Source: CAVRUF01 sp963716005
GTDB taxonomy: Bacteria > Actinomycetota > Thermoleophilia > Gaiellales > Gaiellaceae
Length of the DNA stretch: 64,000 nucleotides
Assembly: GCA_963716005.1 (NCBI GenBank)
Contig: OY970285.1
Coordinates: forward strand, 992,001 to 1,056,000
Direction: 5' to 3'
The notes below the pieces were generated by a model, which had not been told where the DNA came from, searched no databases, and was given only the letters and a program-made list of their open reading frames with translations. Both the position numbers and the translations under genes were made by a program. This document shows, piece by piece, positions 17,584 through 26,557 of the stretch (its first letter is position 1; every line of letters begins with the position of its first letter).

Positions 17584-18909
17584 TCAAGCGGCGACGAGCG
17601 CGGCTTGCCGCCCACCGAGCGTCGTCGACGTCGCGCTCTCGATCTCGACCTGGACGAGCTCGCCCGGCTCGGCGGCACCCGAGAAGTTCACGGTCGTGTT
17701 CCGGCGCGTGCGCCCGCGTAGCCGTGTCGGGTCGGTCCGGCTCGCGCCCTCGACGAGCACCTCCTCCACCCCGCCGATGCGCTCGGCGTTGCGCTCCGCA
17801 GCGATCCGCTGGACGACCTCGACGAGCCGCTCGAGGCGCTCGCGCTTCAGCTCGTACGGGAGCTGATCCGGCAGCTCGGCCGCCTCGGTGCCGCTGCGCG
17901 CGGAGAAGATGAAGGTGAACGCGGAGTCGAAGCGCACCTCCTCGACCGCCGCCAGCGTGGCCGCGAAGTCATCCTCGGTCTCGCCCGGGAAGCCGACGAT
18001 GATGTCCGTTCCGAGCGCGAGATCCGGAATGGCCGCGCGCAGCCTCTCGACCAACCCGAGGTAGCGATCGAGGTCGTATGTGCGCCGCATCGCCTTCAGA
18101 AGGCGGCTCGACCCCGACTGGAGCGGCAGGTGGATCTGCTCGCACACAGCTGCGCACTCGGCCATCGCGGCGATCACCGGCTCTCGGAAATCCTTCGGGT
18201 GCGGACTCGTGAAACGGATCCGCTCGATCCCTTCGACCGAATCACAGGCGCGCAGGAGCTCACCGAACTCGGTGCGGATCTCCGGCGCCAGGTCCCGACC
18301 CCACGAGTTCACGTTCTGCCCGAGCAGCGTCAACTCGCGGACGCCCTCACGCGCGAGCCCGGTGACCTCCGCGACGATCTCGCCCGGCCGGCGGCTGACC
18401 TCGCGGCCGCGCACCGACGGGACGATGCAGTACGCGCACTTGGAGTTACAGCCCATCGACACCTGCACCCAGGCCTGGAACGCGCGGGCGCGATGCGCGG
18501 GCAGCTCGCCGGCGAACGTCCGCTCGACGATCCCGAACCGGCCGCGGTCGACGCCGATGCCCCCCACGCCGATCCAGTCGGCGAGGTGCGGGATAGACCC
18601 GGGCCCGAACGCGACGTCGACGAACGGATAGAGCTCGAAGATCCGCTCGCGCTGCGCCTCCGCGTAACAGCCGCCGACCGCGATCACAAGCTCGGGCTCG
18701 GCCTCCTTCAGCGCCCGCGCCTGCGCGAGGTGCGCCGCGAGCCGCTGGTCCGGCTTCTCCCGGATCGTGCACGTGTTGAAGACGATCACGTCCGCCTCGT
18801 CCTGCGACACCGCCTCGCCGAGGCCGATCGACTCGAGCATTCCGGTGATCCGCTCGGAGTCGTGCGCGTTCATCTGGCACCCGAACGTGGTGACGTGGAA
18901 CCGCTTCAT
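17584..18909 (-). CDS. miaB: tRNA-2-methylthio-N6-dimethylallyladenosine synthase
   Basis: MiaB is a radical-SAM methylthiotransferase acting on i6A37 made by MiaA. 441 residues, full length. The N-terminal UPF0004 domain has three cluster cysteines (TFGCQMN, NTCTIR, GGCYAE); the radical-SAM domain has CNSKCAYC; a TRAM domain closes the protein. A -10 hexamer 6 nt before the ATG suggests a leaderless start, although the gene follows rny closely. Confidence 0.96.
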   Translation of the reverse strand: MKRFHVTTFGCQMNAHDSERITGMLESIGLGEAVSQDEADVIVFNTCTIREKPDQRLAAHLAQARALKEAEPELVIAVGGCYAEAQRERIFELYPFVDVAFGPGSIPHLADWIGVGGIGVDRGRFGIVERTFAGELPAHRARAFQAWVQVSMGCNSKCAYCIVPSVRGREVSRRPGEIVAEVTGLAREGVRELTLLGQNVNSWGRDLAPEIRTEFGELLRACDSVEGIERIRFTSPHPKDFREPVIAAMAECAAVCEQIHLPLQSGSSRLLKAMRRTYDLDRYLGLVERLRAAIPDLALGTDIIVGFPGETEDDFAATLAAVEEVRFDSAFTFIFSARSGTEAAELPDQLPYELKRERLERLVEVVQRIAAERNAERIGGVEEVLVEGASRTDPTRLRGRTRRNTTVNFSGAAEPGELVQVEIESATSTTLGGRQAALVAA

Positions 18910-18915
18910 GGCCGA

Positions 18916-18921
18916 ATCGTA
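18916..18921 (-). promoter_or_regulatory. -10 hexamer for a leaderless miaB mRNA
   Basis: TACGAT on the minus strand ends 6 nt before the miaB ATG, inside the 17-bp rny-miaB gap. Confidence 0.4.
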
Positions 18922-18926
18922 GCCCG

Positions 18927-20462
18927 CTACTTGGCGAACTCGGTCGCGCGCGACTCGCGGATGACAGTGACCTTGATCTGGCCGGGGTACTCCAGCTGCT
19001 GCTCGATCTCGCGCGCGATCTCGTGGGACATGAGCGCGGCCTCGTCGTCGCCGATCTCCCCCGGGCGCACCATGACGCGGATCTCGCGGCCCGCCTGGAG
19101 CGCGTACACGCGCTCGACGCCTTTCTTCGCGGCCGCCAGCTTCTCCAGGGTCTCGAGCCGCTTCACGTAGTGCTCGAGGCTCTCGCCGCGCGCTCCGGGC
19201 CGCGCCGCCGAGATCGAGTCGGCCGCGATCACGAGGATCGCCTCGATCGTGTCCGGCTGCACCTCGTAGTGGTGCGCCTCGATCGCGTGGACGACCGCGT
19301 CCGACTCGCCGTAGCGCTTGGACATCTCCGCGCCGATCAGCGCGTGCGAGCCCTCCACCTCGTGCGTCATCGCCTTACCGAGGTCATGGAGGAGCGCTGC
19401 CCGCTTCGCAGTCTTCACGCCGGCGCCGAGCTCGGCGGCCATGATCCCTGCGAGGTGCGAGCACTCGAGGGAGTGCTTGAGGATGTTCTGCCCGTAGCTC
19501 GTCCGGTAACGCAGCCGGCCCAGGAGCTTCACGAGCTCCTCGTGCATCGAGCCGATGTTCGCCTCGAAGACGGCCTGCTCGCCCATCTGCGTGATGTGCT
19601 CCTCGATCTCGGCCTTCGACTCGTAGTACATCTCCTCGATCCGCGAGGGATGGATGCGCCCGTCCTCGACGAGCTTCTGCAGCGTGATCTTCGCGACCTC
19701 GCGGCGGACGCCGTCGAAGGACGAGAGGACGACCGCCTGCGGCGTGTCGTCGATGATGAAGTCGACCCCGGTCACGTTCTCGAGCGCGCGGATGTTGCGG
19801 CCCTCGCGGCCGATGATGCGGCCCTTCATGTCATCGGACGGAAGCTCGACGAGGCTCGAGGTCGTCTCCGCGGCATGGCTCGCAGCCACGCGCTGGAGGG
19901 CGTCGCCGACGAGTGCGCGCGCCTTCCGCTTCGCCTCGGACTGCGCCTCCTCCTCGGCCGTGCGCACCATGCGCGCCAGCTCGTGGCGGACGAGCTCCTC
20001 CGAGCGTTCGAGCATCTCGCGCTTCGCGTCCTCGACGGAGAGGCCGCTGATGCGCGCCAGCTCGGCGAGCTGCGTGTCGTTCGCGCGCTGGAGCTCGGCC
20101 TCGAGCAGCTCCGTGTTCGCCTCGCGGTCGGCCAGCGACTGCTCACGCCGTGCGAGCTCGTCGAGGCGGCTGACCGCTTCCTCCTCTTTCGCGACCGCGC
20201 GCTCCTCGGTCTTGATCGCGGCGGTGCGCAGCTCGGTCAGCTCCGCCTGCGCGTCGGCGCGTGCCTTCAGCGCCTCCTCGCGCGCCTCGACTTGGGCTTC
20301 GCGCCGAACGGCCTCGGCCGCATGCGTCGACTCGGCGACGTTCCGCGCGATCTCGGCCTCGGCCGCTGTTCGCTTGCGGCCGATCGCGAACTGCGAGCCG
20401 ACGATCGCACCGACCATGAGCCCAGCCGCTAGGCCGATCAGGATGCCGATCAGAACCAGCAT
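18927..20462 (-). CDS. rny: Ribonuclease Y
   Basis: RNase Y is a membrane-tethered endonuclease that starts mRNA decay. 511 residues: an N-terminal transmembrane helix (about 2-24), a long Glu/Ala/Arg-rich coiled coil (to about 200), a KH domain (GRIIGREGRNIRALENVTGV), an HD domain (ALLHDLGKAMTHE) and the conserved C-terminus. An AGGAG ribosome site lies 6 nt before the ATG and is part of a hairpin. Together with rnj and pnp in this window it makes a Gram-positive-type decay set. Confidence 0.96.
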   Translation of the reverse strand: MLVLIGILIGLAAGLMVGAIVGSQFAIGRKRTAAEAEIARNVAESTHAAEAVRREAQVEAREEALKARADAQAELTELRTAAIKTEERAVAKEEEAVSRLDELARREQSLADREANTELLEAELQRANDTQLAELARISGLSVEDAKREMLERSEELVRHELARMVRTAEEEAQSEAKRKARALVGDALQRVAASHAAETTSSLVELPSDDMKGRIIGREGRNIRALENVTGVDFIIDDTPQAVVLSSFDGVRREVAKITLQKLVEDGRIHPSRIEEMYYESKAEIEEHITQMGEQAVFEANIGSMHEELVKLLGRLRYRTSYGQNILKHSLECSHLAGIMAAELGAGVKTAKRAALLHDLGKAMTHEVEGSHALIGAEMSKRYGESDAVVHAIEAHHYEVQPDTIEAILVIAADSISAARPGARGESLEHYVKRLETLEKLAAAKKGVERVYALQAGREIRVMVRPGEIGDDEAALMSHEIAREIEQQLEYPGQIKVTVIRESRATEFAK

Positions 20463-20468
20463 GTCGTG

Positions 20469-20490
20469 CTCCTACGTCAGGCCCGTAGGA
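20469..20490 (-). promoter_or_regulatory. Hairpin covering the rny ribosome-binding site
   Basis: In the rny leader a 7-bp perfect stem (TCCTACG pairing with CGTAGGA, arms 20484-20490 and 20470-20476, 7-nt loop) includes most of the AGGAG ribosome site at 20469-20473. When folded it would hide the site. Confidence 0.5.
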
Positions 20491-20573
20491 ACGGCAGTGT
20501 CGGAAGCCGGGCGCGCCGCGCCGTGATCAATTGCGGATCGGAGAGCGAGTCTCCGTGAAGTCAGATCGTCGTC

Positions 20574-20621
20574 AGAAGCGTGGTGGTTCGGGAGTCAAGA
20601 AGCGTGGTGGTTCCGGTGAAA
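20574..20621. repeat. Two tandem copies of a 24-bp repeat between recX and rny
   Basis: The units at 20574-20597 and 20598-20621 both begin AGAAGCGTGGTGGTTC and differ only in their last bases. They lie in the 212-bp gap between the rny start and the recX stop. No gene is apparent there. Confidence 0.7.
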
Positions 20622-20674
20622 AGCCGTTCCGATGCAGGCTGTTTGGGTTCTCGTTGTGGCGGCATCCTACCGCG

Positions 20675-21265
20675 TCACGCGTCGATGTTCGCCGCGGCGG
20701 CCAGGGCCTCTTCGATCGTGTCGTAGGCGAACCCGCGACGGGCCAGGTACGCGGCCGTCTTCCTGGGATCTCCCGGACGGCGCGACGCGACCGCCTGTGC
20801 CCTCTCGACCTCCGGCGGGAGCTCGTCGACCACCTCCCGCGCAAGCGGTTCGGCGACGCCGGCCGCTTTGAGCTTCACCAGCACGTACGCGTTGCCGTAG
20901 CCACGCTCGGCGAGCTGGGTCGCACGCGCCCGGGCGAAGCGCTCGTCGTCGATCGCTCCGACGGACACGGCCGCCGCCTTCGTCTCCTCGATCTCGGCCG
21001 GCGCAAGGCCCGCCCGTTCGAGCCGCTGCTCGAGCTCGTGCGCGGTCAGGTCGCGCCGGGCGAGCGCGCGGCCCGTCACCGCCCGGGCCTGGGCGCGGCG
21101 TAGCTCGGTCCGCACTCGCCGCAGCGTCGGACGGTCGAGCATGAGCCCGGCCGAGAGTCCGGCCCGCACGACGACCGCGTCGGGCACGGTGCGCCAGGGG
21201 TTTCCGTCGACTTCGAGCGCGATCCGGCCGGGGCCGGAGCGCGCGAGCTTCGTCAGCGTCGGCAT
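20675..21265 (-). CDS. recX: Regulatory protein RecX
   Basis: RecX binds RecA filaments and limits their growth. 196 residues of three-helix repeats, with RALARRDLTAHELEQRLERAG in the first repeat and ARRGFAYDTIEEALAA near the C-terminus. The ATG is 8 nt after the recA stop, the standard pairing. A longer open frame upstream lies inside recA and was rejected. Confidence 0.9.
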   Translation of the reverse strand: MPTLTKLARSGPGRIALEVDGNPWRTVPDAVVVRAGLSAGLMLDRPTLRRVRTELRRAQARAVTGRALARRDLTAHELEQRLERAGLAPAEIEETKAAAVSVGAIDDERFARARATQLAERGYGNAYVLVKLKAAGVAEPLAREVVDELPPEVERAQAVASRRPGDPRKTAAYLARRGFAYDTIEEALAAAANIDA

Positions 21266-21272
21266 CCGCCCG

Positions 21273-22374
21273 TTACGCGGCGGCGACCTCGGCCTCCGCT
21301 TCGGTCTCTGCCTCGGCGGCCTTCGCCTTCTTCGAGCCGTTCGTGGCCGCGACCTCGTCGTCCAGCGGGAGAAGCCGTGCGGACACGACCACACCTTCGC
21401 CGAGCTGCTCCTGCACGCCGCGCACGATCGCGTCGGTGACGTCCTGGTGCTCCCGCAGGAACGCGGTCGCGTTGTGGCGGCCCTGGCCGAGTCGCTCGTC
21501 GCCGTAACTGAAGTACGAGCCGGCCTTCTGGACGAGCTTCCGGTCGAGGCCCACGTCGAGGACGGAGCCCTCCCAGGAGATGCCGTCGCCGTAGATGATG
21601 TCGAACTCCGCCTGCTTGAACGGCGGCGCGACCTTGTTCTTCACGACCTTCACGCGGACCCGGTTCCCAATCGCCTCGACGCCTTCCTTCAGCGTCTCGA
21701 TGCGCCGGATGTCGAGCCGCACGGACGAGTAGAACTTGAGCGCGCGGCCGCCCGGCGTCGTCTCCGGGTTGCCGAACATGACGCCGATCTTCTCGCGCAG
21801 CTGGTTCGTGAAGAGCGCGACCGTCCCGGTCTTGTTGAGCGTCCCCGCGAGCTTGCGGAGCGCCTGGCTCATGAGCCGCGCCTGGAGGCCGACGTGGCTG
21901 TCGCCCATCTCGCCCTCGATCTCGGCGCGGGGCGTCAGCGCCGCGACCGAGTCGACCGCGACCACGTCGAGCGCGCCCGAGCGGATCAGGAGCTCGGAGA
22001 TCTCGAGCGCCTGCTCTCCGTTGTCGGGCTGCGACACGAGGAGGTCGTCGATGTTCACGCCGATGTGCTGGGCGTACGCCGGGATCCATCGCGTGCTCGG
22101 CGTCCACGAAGGCGCAGATGCCTCCGCGGCGCTGGGCCTCGGCGATCACGTGGTAGACGAGCGTCGTCTTCCCCGAGGACTCGGGGCCGAAGATCTCGAC
22201 CACCCGGCCGCGGGGCAGCCCGCCGACGCCAAGCGCGAGATCGAGCGAGAACGAGCCCGTCGAGATCGACGGAATCGCCGTCTGTGCCTGGTCGCTCATT
22301 CGCATGATCGACCCCTTGCCATGTGCGCGCTCGATCTGGCCTAACGCGGCTTCAAGTGCCTGCTCGCGGTCCAC
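21273..22374 (-). CDS. recA: Recombinase RecA, one frameshift
   Basis: RecA forms filaments on single-stranded DNA for recombination and induces the SOS response. The N-terminus (GSIMRMSDQAQTAIPSISTG), Walker A (FGPESSGKTTLV) and DAEHAMDP are in one frame. One extra G near 22077 shifts the expected AYAQHIGVN, after which IDDLLVSQPDNGEQALEI to the acidic/Ala C-terminus is intact in the next frame. The GTG start has a strong AGGAGG site. No clear actinobacterial SOS box was seen directly upstream; the gene sits in the rodZ-cinA-thpR-recA-recX run. The shift in so essential a gene points to sequence error. Confidence 0.95.
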
Positions 22375-22378
22375 GTGT

Positions 22379-22933
22379 TCACCCTCCTAACGGGACAGTT
22401 GCCCGGATCTCGTACTGCGCTCCGGTTCGGCGCAGTCTTGAAGTGTAGGAAGCCCCTTCGGACGGACTGACCCGGCCGAGCTCCGGCGGGTCGAGCCGAA
22501 GCCCAGGACGTCGGCGGAAGCGCACGACGGTGACGTGCGGCGTCCACGGCCTTCGCTCGGGACGGTAGACCCCGATCCGGTCGAGCCGCTCGGCGAGATC
22601 GGCCTGGAGCCGTGCCGCGGCGCCGTTCTCATCACTGAGCTCCACCATCCCCACGGCGCGCGTCTCGCGGTAGCAAAGCGCCTCGAGCACGGGCGGCGTG
22701 GCGGCTGCTGCGACGACGCGCAGCTCGGCGTCGATCGCCTCCAGCTCGGACCGAGGCCGCTCGCCCAGGAACACCAGCGTGACGTGCAGGTTCTGCGGCG
22801 GAACCACCCGAACGTCGGCCAAGCCCGCGAACGCCTCCGCCTGCCAACGGACGAGCCGCTCGCGCGTCTCGGCGGGAAGCGGGAAGGCAAGGAAGAGGCG
22901 AAGTCGCTCATCTCCCTCCACGGTAGGCGTCAT
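22379..22933 (-). CDS. thpR: RNA 2',3'-cyclic phosphodiesterase
   Basis: A 2H-phosphoesterase of 184 residues, formerly called 2'-5' RNA ligase. Both HxTx motifs are present (LHVTLVFLGE and PHVTVVRFRRR). It opens 2',3'-cyclic phosphates on RNA; the physiological substrate is unsettled. It ends 4 bp before recA and follows cinA by 15 bp, a frequent position in actinobacteria. Confidence 0.9.
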   Translation of the reverse strand: MTPTVEGDERLRLFLAFPLPAETRERLVRWQAEAFAGLADVRVVPPQNLHVTLVFLGERPRSELEAIDAELRVVAAAATPPVLEALCYRETRAVGMVELSDENGAAARLQADLAERLDRIGVYRPERRPWTPHVTVVRFRRRPGLRLDPPELGRVSPSEGASYTSRLRRTGAQYEIRATVPLGG

Positions 22934-22948
22934 TTCCGCGCTACTTCG

Positions 22949-24208
22949 TCACGAAGGTGCCAGAAGACGCCGGGTTTCGTGCAGAGCCAGTGTCGTCGCG
23001 CGCGCCCGCACTTCCTCGCGGCTCCCGGGGAGCCGGACCTCGGTCTCGGCGCTTTCGGACGGGCCCTCGACCGCGATGTGGACGAGCCCGACGGGTTTCT
23101 CCGGCGTGCCGCCGTCCGGACCTGCGATGCCTGTGATCGACACGGCGACGTCCGCGCCGAACGCGACCCGGGCGCCGGTGGCCATCGCCCGCGCAGTCTC
23201 CTCCGAAACCGCCCCGTGAGCGGCGAGTATCTCGGCGGGAACGCCCACGAGCGCCTCCTTGGCCTCGTTCGCGTAGGTCACCACGCCGCCGAGGAACACG
23301 TCGCTCGACCCGGGAATCTCGGTGAGCGCCGCAGCGACGAGCCCGCCGGTGCACGACTCCGCCGTGGCGAGCGTCAGACCCGCCGCGCGGGCCAGGTCGA
23401 GTACGTGCGCGGCGAGCGGGCGCTCGTCACGCGCGAACACGGCGTCGCGGAAGCGCGCCTCGAGCGCCTCGACCACGCCGGCGGCCGCGCCCTCGGCCTC
23501 CGGCGGGAAGAACAGGTCGACCTCGACCTCGAGGTTGCGGGCACAGATCGCGATCTCGAGCCCGTCGCGCTCACCCCCCGCCGCCTCGACGACCGCGGCG
23601 ACGGACGACTCGGGAACGCTGTAGATCCGAACGATCTCCCGATCGCGCCTCGAGGCTCGTACAACGACGGCCCGCACCGCTTCCGCCTCGAGGACGCGCG
23701 GCCAGAGGCGCCGCAACTCCCCGGGCGGGCCGGGGAGTGCGACCGCTACGCGACCGTCGACTTCGAGGAGCACCGCCGGCGCGGTTCCGGCCAGGCCGAG
23801 GGAGACCGCGCCCTCCGGGAATGACGCCTGCTTGCGCACGCCGAGCGCCAGATCCTCGAACGGCCGTCCCAGACGCACCGCGACGGCGCGGGCCACCTCT
23901 TCGATCTCGGCCTCCAGCTCCTCGTCGACGAGGAGCCTCCGGCCGGTGACGCGCGCGAGGAACTCGATCGTGCGGTCGTCATGCGTCGGCCCGAGGCCGC
24001 CCGAGATGATGCAGAGATCCGCCTGGAGCGCCTCGCGCAGCGCCGCCTCGAGCTCCTCGGGGCGGTCGCCGACGACGGTCCAGCGCTCGGGCTCGATCCC
24101 CAGCCGGGTCAGCTCGCGCGCGAGGAACGCGCCGTTTGCGTCGTCGATCGAGCCGCGAACGAGCTCGCTGCCCGTGAGGAGAACCGCCGCCCGCGGTTGC
24201 GGGCTCAA
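22949..24208 (-). CDS. cinA: CinA family protein (nicotinamide-nucleotide amidohydrolase type)
   Basis: 419 residues with both usual domains: an N-terminal molybdopterin-binding-like (COG1058) domain (GSELVRGSIDDANGAFLAREL, SGGLGPTHDD) linked to ADP-ribose pyrophosphatase activity in the family, and a C-terminal CinA domain with ATAESCTGGLVAAALTEIPG, which deamidates nicotinamide mononucleotide. Its start overlaps the rodZ stop by 4 bp. Its position before recA is conserved in many bacteria. Confidence 0.94.
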   Translation of the reverse strand: MSPQPRAAVLLTGSELVRGSIDDANGAFLARELTRLGIEPERWTVVGDRPEELEAALREALQADLCIISGGLGPTHDDRTIEFLARVTGRRLLVDEELEAEIEEVARAVAVRLGRPFEDLALGVRKQASFPEGAVSLGLAGTAPAVLLEVDGRVAVALPGPPGELRRLWPRVLEAEAVRAVVVRASRRDREIVRIYSVPESSVAAVVEAAGGERDGLEIAICARNLEVEVDLFFPPEAEGAAAGVVEALEARFRDAVFARDERPLAAHVLDLARAAGLTLATAESCTGGLVAAALTEIPGSSDVFLGGVVTYANEAKEALVGVPAEILAAHGAVSEETARAMATGARVAFGADVAVSITGIAGPDGGTPEKPVGLVHIAVEGPSESAETEVRLPGSREEVRARATTLALHETRRLLAPS

Positions 24209-24906
24209 CCCTGGCGCCGTGCGCCCTGGGCGTTCACGACGACGACGCCCTTGCCGACCGGGAAATCCTCGAGCTGCCGGCCGTTCAGTCCGATCGCGAG
24301 CTTGCCGGCACAGCGGTTCTTGAACTCCATGACGAGCTGGTCGGCCGGCCCGAAGCTCTGCGTCTCGCCCTTGTAGATCGTCCCGGAGAAGATGACCCGG
24401 CCGGCCGCGCTGTTGCGATGGACCGCCACCCAGCAGTTGCCGTCGGCGGCGCGCACGACGAGGGTCGTCCCTCCCGTCGACGTCGGTGTCGAAACGGCGG
24501 GCAGGCCGTTCGGCGTCGTCGGCGTCTTGTCCCCGTCCGAGAACGCGAATGCGACCACGACGAGCACAGCGACGGCGACGATCCCGGCGAGCGCGACCAC
24601 CACGAGGTTCGACTCGGCGCGCCGAGACTTGCGCCGACGCGGAATCTGCGGAGACGAGACCGGCTCCTCCACGGCGGCGAAGCGCGAGTTGAACTCGTCG
24701 ACGTAGAGCTGCCCGTCGAGGCCGAGATATTCCGCGTACGTACGCAGGAATCCCTTGACGTACGTCTCCGACGGAAGGATGTCGAAGCGCTCGTCCTCGA
24801 GGGCCTGGAGGTACTTGGCGCGGATCTTCGTGTCGTCCTCGACACGGGCCAGGTCCAGGCTCTGGCGGAGACGGGCTTCTCTGAGGCTGTTGCCGATTTC
24901 GAACAT
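24205..24906 (-). CDS. RodZ-like helix-turn-helix membrane protein
   Basis: 233 residues: a cytoplasmic helix-turn-helix domain (about 4-70, with LEDERFDILPSETYVKGFLR), an Arg/Lys-rich stretch, one transmembrane helix (about 98-122), and an extracytoplasmic DUF4115-like domain. RodZ proteins link MreB-type cell-shape machinery to the membrane; without mreB in view the role is inferred. A TACAAT hexamer at 24939-24944 (minus strand) could be its -10, with a leader of about 26 nt. Confidence 0.82.
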   Translation of the reverse strand: MFEIGNSLREARLRQSLDLARVEDDTKIRAKYLQALEDERFDILPSETYVKGFLRTYAEYLGLDGQLYVDEFNSRFAAVEEPVSSPQIPRRRKSRRAESNLVVVALAGIVAVAVLVVVAFAFSDGDKTPTTPNGLPAVSTPTSTGGTTLVVRAADGNCWVAVHRNSAAGRVIFSGTIYKGETQSFGPADQLVMEFKNRCAGKLAIGLNGRQLEDFPVGKGVVVVNAQGARRQG

Positions 24907-24970
24907 GCGGGACGGCGCTAGGTTGCGGCCAACCGCGGATTGTAGCCCTTGGCCCTTCGAGCCTCGAACA

Positions 24971-25315
24971 TCACCACGGAGCGTGTGCGAGACCGTCCGT
25001 CGAGACGAGGACGACGTACACGAGCAACGCGAGGCCCGCAGTGACCGAGAGGAGCAGGGCCACGATCGCGAGGACCCGCGCCAGACGAGTCATGCCCATC
25101 CCTCCGTCGCGGCCGAGCGTGCTCTGATAGCGCCTTCGCGCGCTCGCGCCGAACGAGAACGAAAGGAAGGCCAGGAGCGCCACGACGGGAACGGCCAGCG
25201 CGGCCTCGAGCCAGCTGATCCCCTCGCTCTCGTTCGCGGCCCAGCCGGCCCCGATGAAGAGCACGAGCGCGGCCAGCGCGACGAGCAGGGAGAGGACGGC
25301 GTTGCCGTTACGCAC
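24971..25315 (-). CDS. Small membrane protein of unknown function
   Basis: 114 residues with three predicted transmembrane helices (about 5-27, 35-56 and 78-105) and a basic loop between the second and third (SARRRYQSTLGRDGG). I do not recognise a family. It follows the ABC permease gene by 18 bp and has its own -10-like hexamer overlapping the permease stop. It could belong to the transporter operon, but no link to transport is evident. Confidence 0.6.
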   Translation of the reverse strand: MRNGNAVLSLLVALAALVLFIGAGWAANESEGISWLEAALAVPVVALLAFLSFSFGASARRRYQSTLGRDGGMGMTRLARVLAIVALLLSVTAGLALLVYVVLVSTDGLAHAPW

Positions 25316-25323
25316 GGCGGCGG

Positions 25324-25329
25324 ACTTTA
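25324..25329 (-). promoter_or_regulatory. -10 hexamer for the small membrane protein gene
   Basis: TAAAGT on the minus strand ends 8 nt before the GTG at 25315. Confidence 0.35.
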
Positions 25330-25333
25330 TCCC

Positions 25334-26557
25334 CTACTGCTTGACGTACGGACGGCCAACCGCCGCCGGCGGGATCGACCGGCCGATCAGGCCGACGAGC
25401 GCGACGAGCGTGAGGACGTACGGGAGCGTGGAGATCAGGTTCTCCGAAATGCCCGCCTCCCGCTGGAGGGGGATGGAGATGGCGAACCCGAAGCCGAAGA
25501 GCAGGGTCGCGGCGAAGGCCCATCCGGGGAGCCACTTGCCGAAGATCACCGCGGCGAGCGCGATGTACCCGCGCCCGGCAGTCATGTTCTCGGTGAACGT
25601 GCCGACGAAGCCGATCGAGAGGAACGCGCCCCCGAGGGCGGCGAGCATCCCGGAGGTGACGACCGAGGCGTAGCGGACCTTGTAGACCGAGATCCCGACC
25701 GTGTCGGCGGCCTTCGGATGCTCGCCGACCGAGCGGATCCGCAGGCCGATCGGGGTCTTGAAGAGGACGACGTGCCCGAGCAGGACGACCGCGAACATGA
25801 TCCAGACGAGCAGGTTGAGCGACCCGAAGACGCCGTAGAGGAAGTTGCCGACGACCGGGATGTCGTCCAGGAAGCCGAGCTCGACGTCCGGGACGCGGGC
25901 GACCCGCTCTTCGATGCCGCCGGGGTAGATCGAGCTGTACAGGAAGCCAGTGAGGCCCAGCGCGAGGAAGTTGACCGCGAAGCCGCTCACGATCTGGTCT
26001 GCCTGGAGGTGGATGCAGAAGATGGCGTGGACGAGCGCGAGCAGCCCGCCGAACAGCATCGCCATCAAGAGGCCCACCACCCAGCTGCCACTCCAGACGC
26101 AGCCCCAGACGGCGAAGAACGCGCCCATGAGCATCATCCCCTCGAGGCCGATGTTCACGACGCCGGAGCGCTCGGAGAAGATCCCCCCGATCGCCGCGAA
26201 GGCGAGCGGCGTCGCGAAGCGGAGCGTCGCGGCGATCACGCCGGTCGTGAGGATGCTTTCGAGGGTGTCCGCGTCCTTCGTCTGCAGCCAGACAGCGCCT
26301 AACATCCCGGCCAGGCCGAGGCCGATCGCCCACCAGCCGAGCTTCCGCTCGCCGCGCGGGACGGCCCCGACGCCGCACGCAAGAGCGATGAATCCGGCCG
26401 CGACGGGGGCCCCGAACGAGCGGATCGTCCACGGAGGGAGTGCGAACCAGAACGCGAGCACCCCGGCGGCGATCCCGACGATCGCGATCGTGCGCGGCTC
26501 CGTGGCCTTGCGCACCCACTCGGTGACGGTCGCGCCCCGGGACTCGGTTGCGCTCAC
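25334..26557 (-). CDS. BMP-type nucleoside ABC transporter permease, second subunit
   Basis: About 407 residues, strongly hydrophobic with roughly ten membrane helices. The segment SGVVNIGLEGMMLMGAF is the hallmark of this branched permease family (BPD_transp_2), with VGISVYKVRYASVVTSGMLA toward the C-terminus. The GTG start overlaps the stop of the first permease (GTGA). With the other permease, the ATPase and the BMP lipoprotein it should form a purine-nucleoside importer, though the exact ligand is inferred from the family. Confidence 0.9.
   Translation of the reverse strand: MSATESRGATVTEWVRKATEPRTIAIVGIAAGVLAFWFALPPWTIRSFGAPVAAGFIALACGVGAVPRGERKLGWWAIGLGLAGMLGAVWLQTKDADTLESILTTGVIAATLRFATPLAFAAIGGIFSERSGVVNIGLEGMMLMGAFFAVWGCVWSGSWVVGLLMAMLFGGLLALVHAIFCIHLQADQIVSGFAVNFLALGLTGFLYSSIYPGGIEERVARVPDVELGFLDDIPVVGNFLYGVFGSLNLLVWIMFAVVLLGHVVLFKTPIGLRIRSVGEHPKAADTVGISVYKVRYASVVTSGMLAALGGAFLSIGFVGTFTENMTAGRGYIALAAVIFGKWLPGWAFAATLLFGFGFAISIPLQREAGISENLISTLPYVLTLVALVGLIGRSIPPAAVGRPYVKQ

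Noticed and set aside
21273..22374. Programmed frameshifting or an intein in recA
   Set aside because: One inserted G restores the exact conserved sequence; there is no slippery site, no intein blocks and no extra length.
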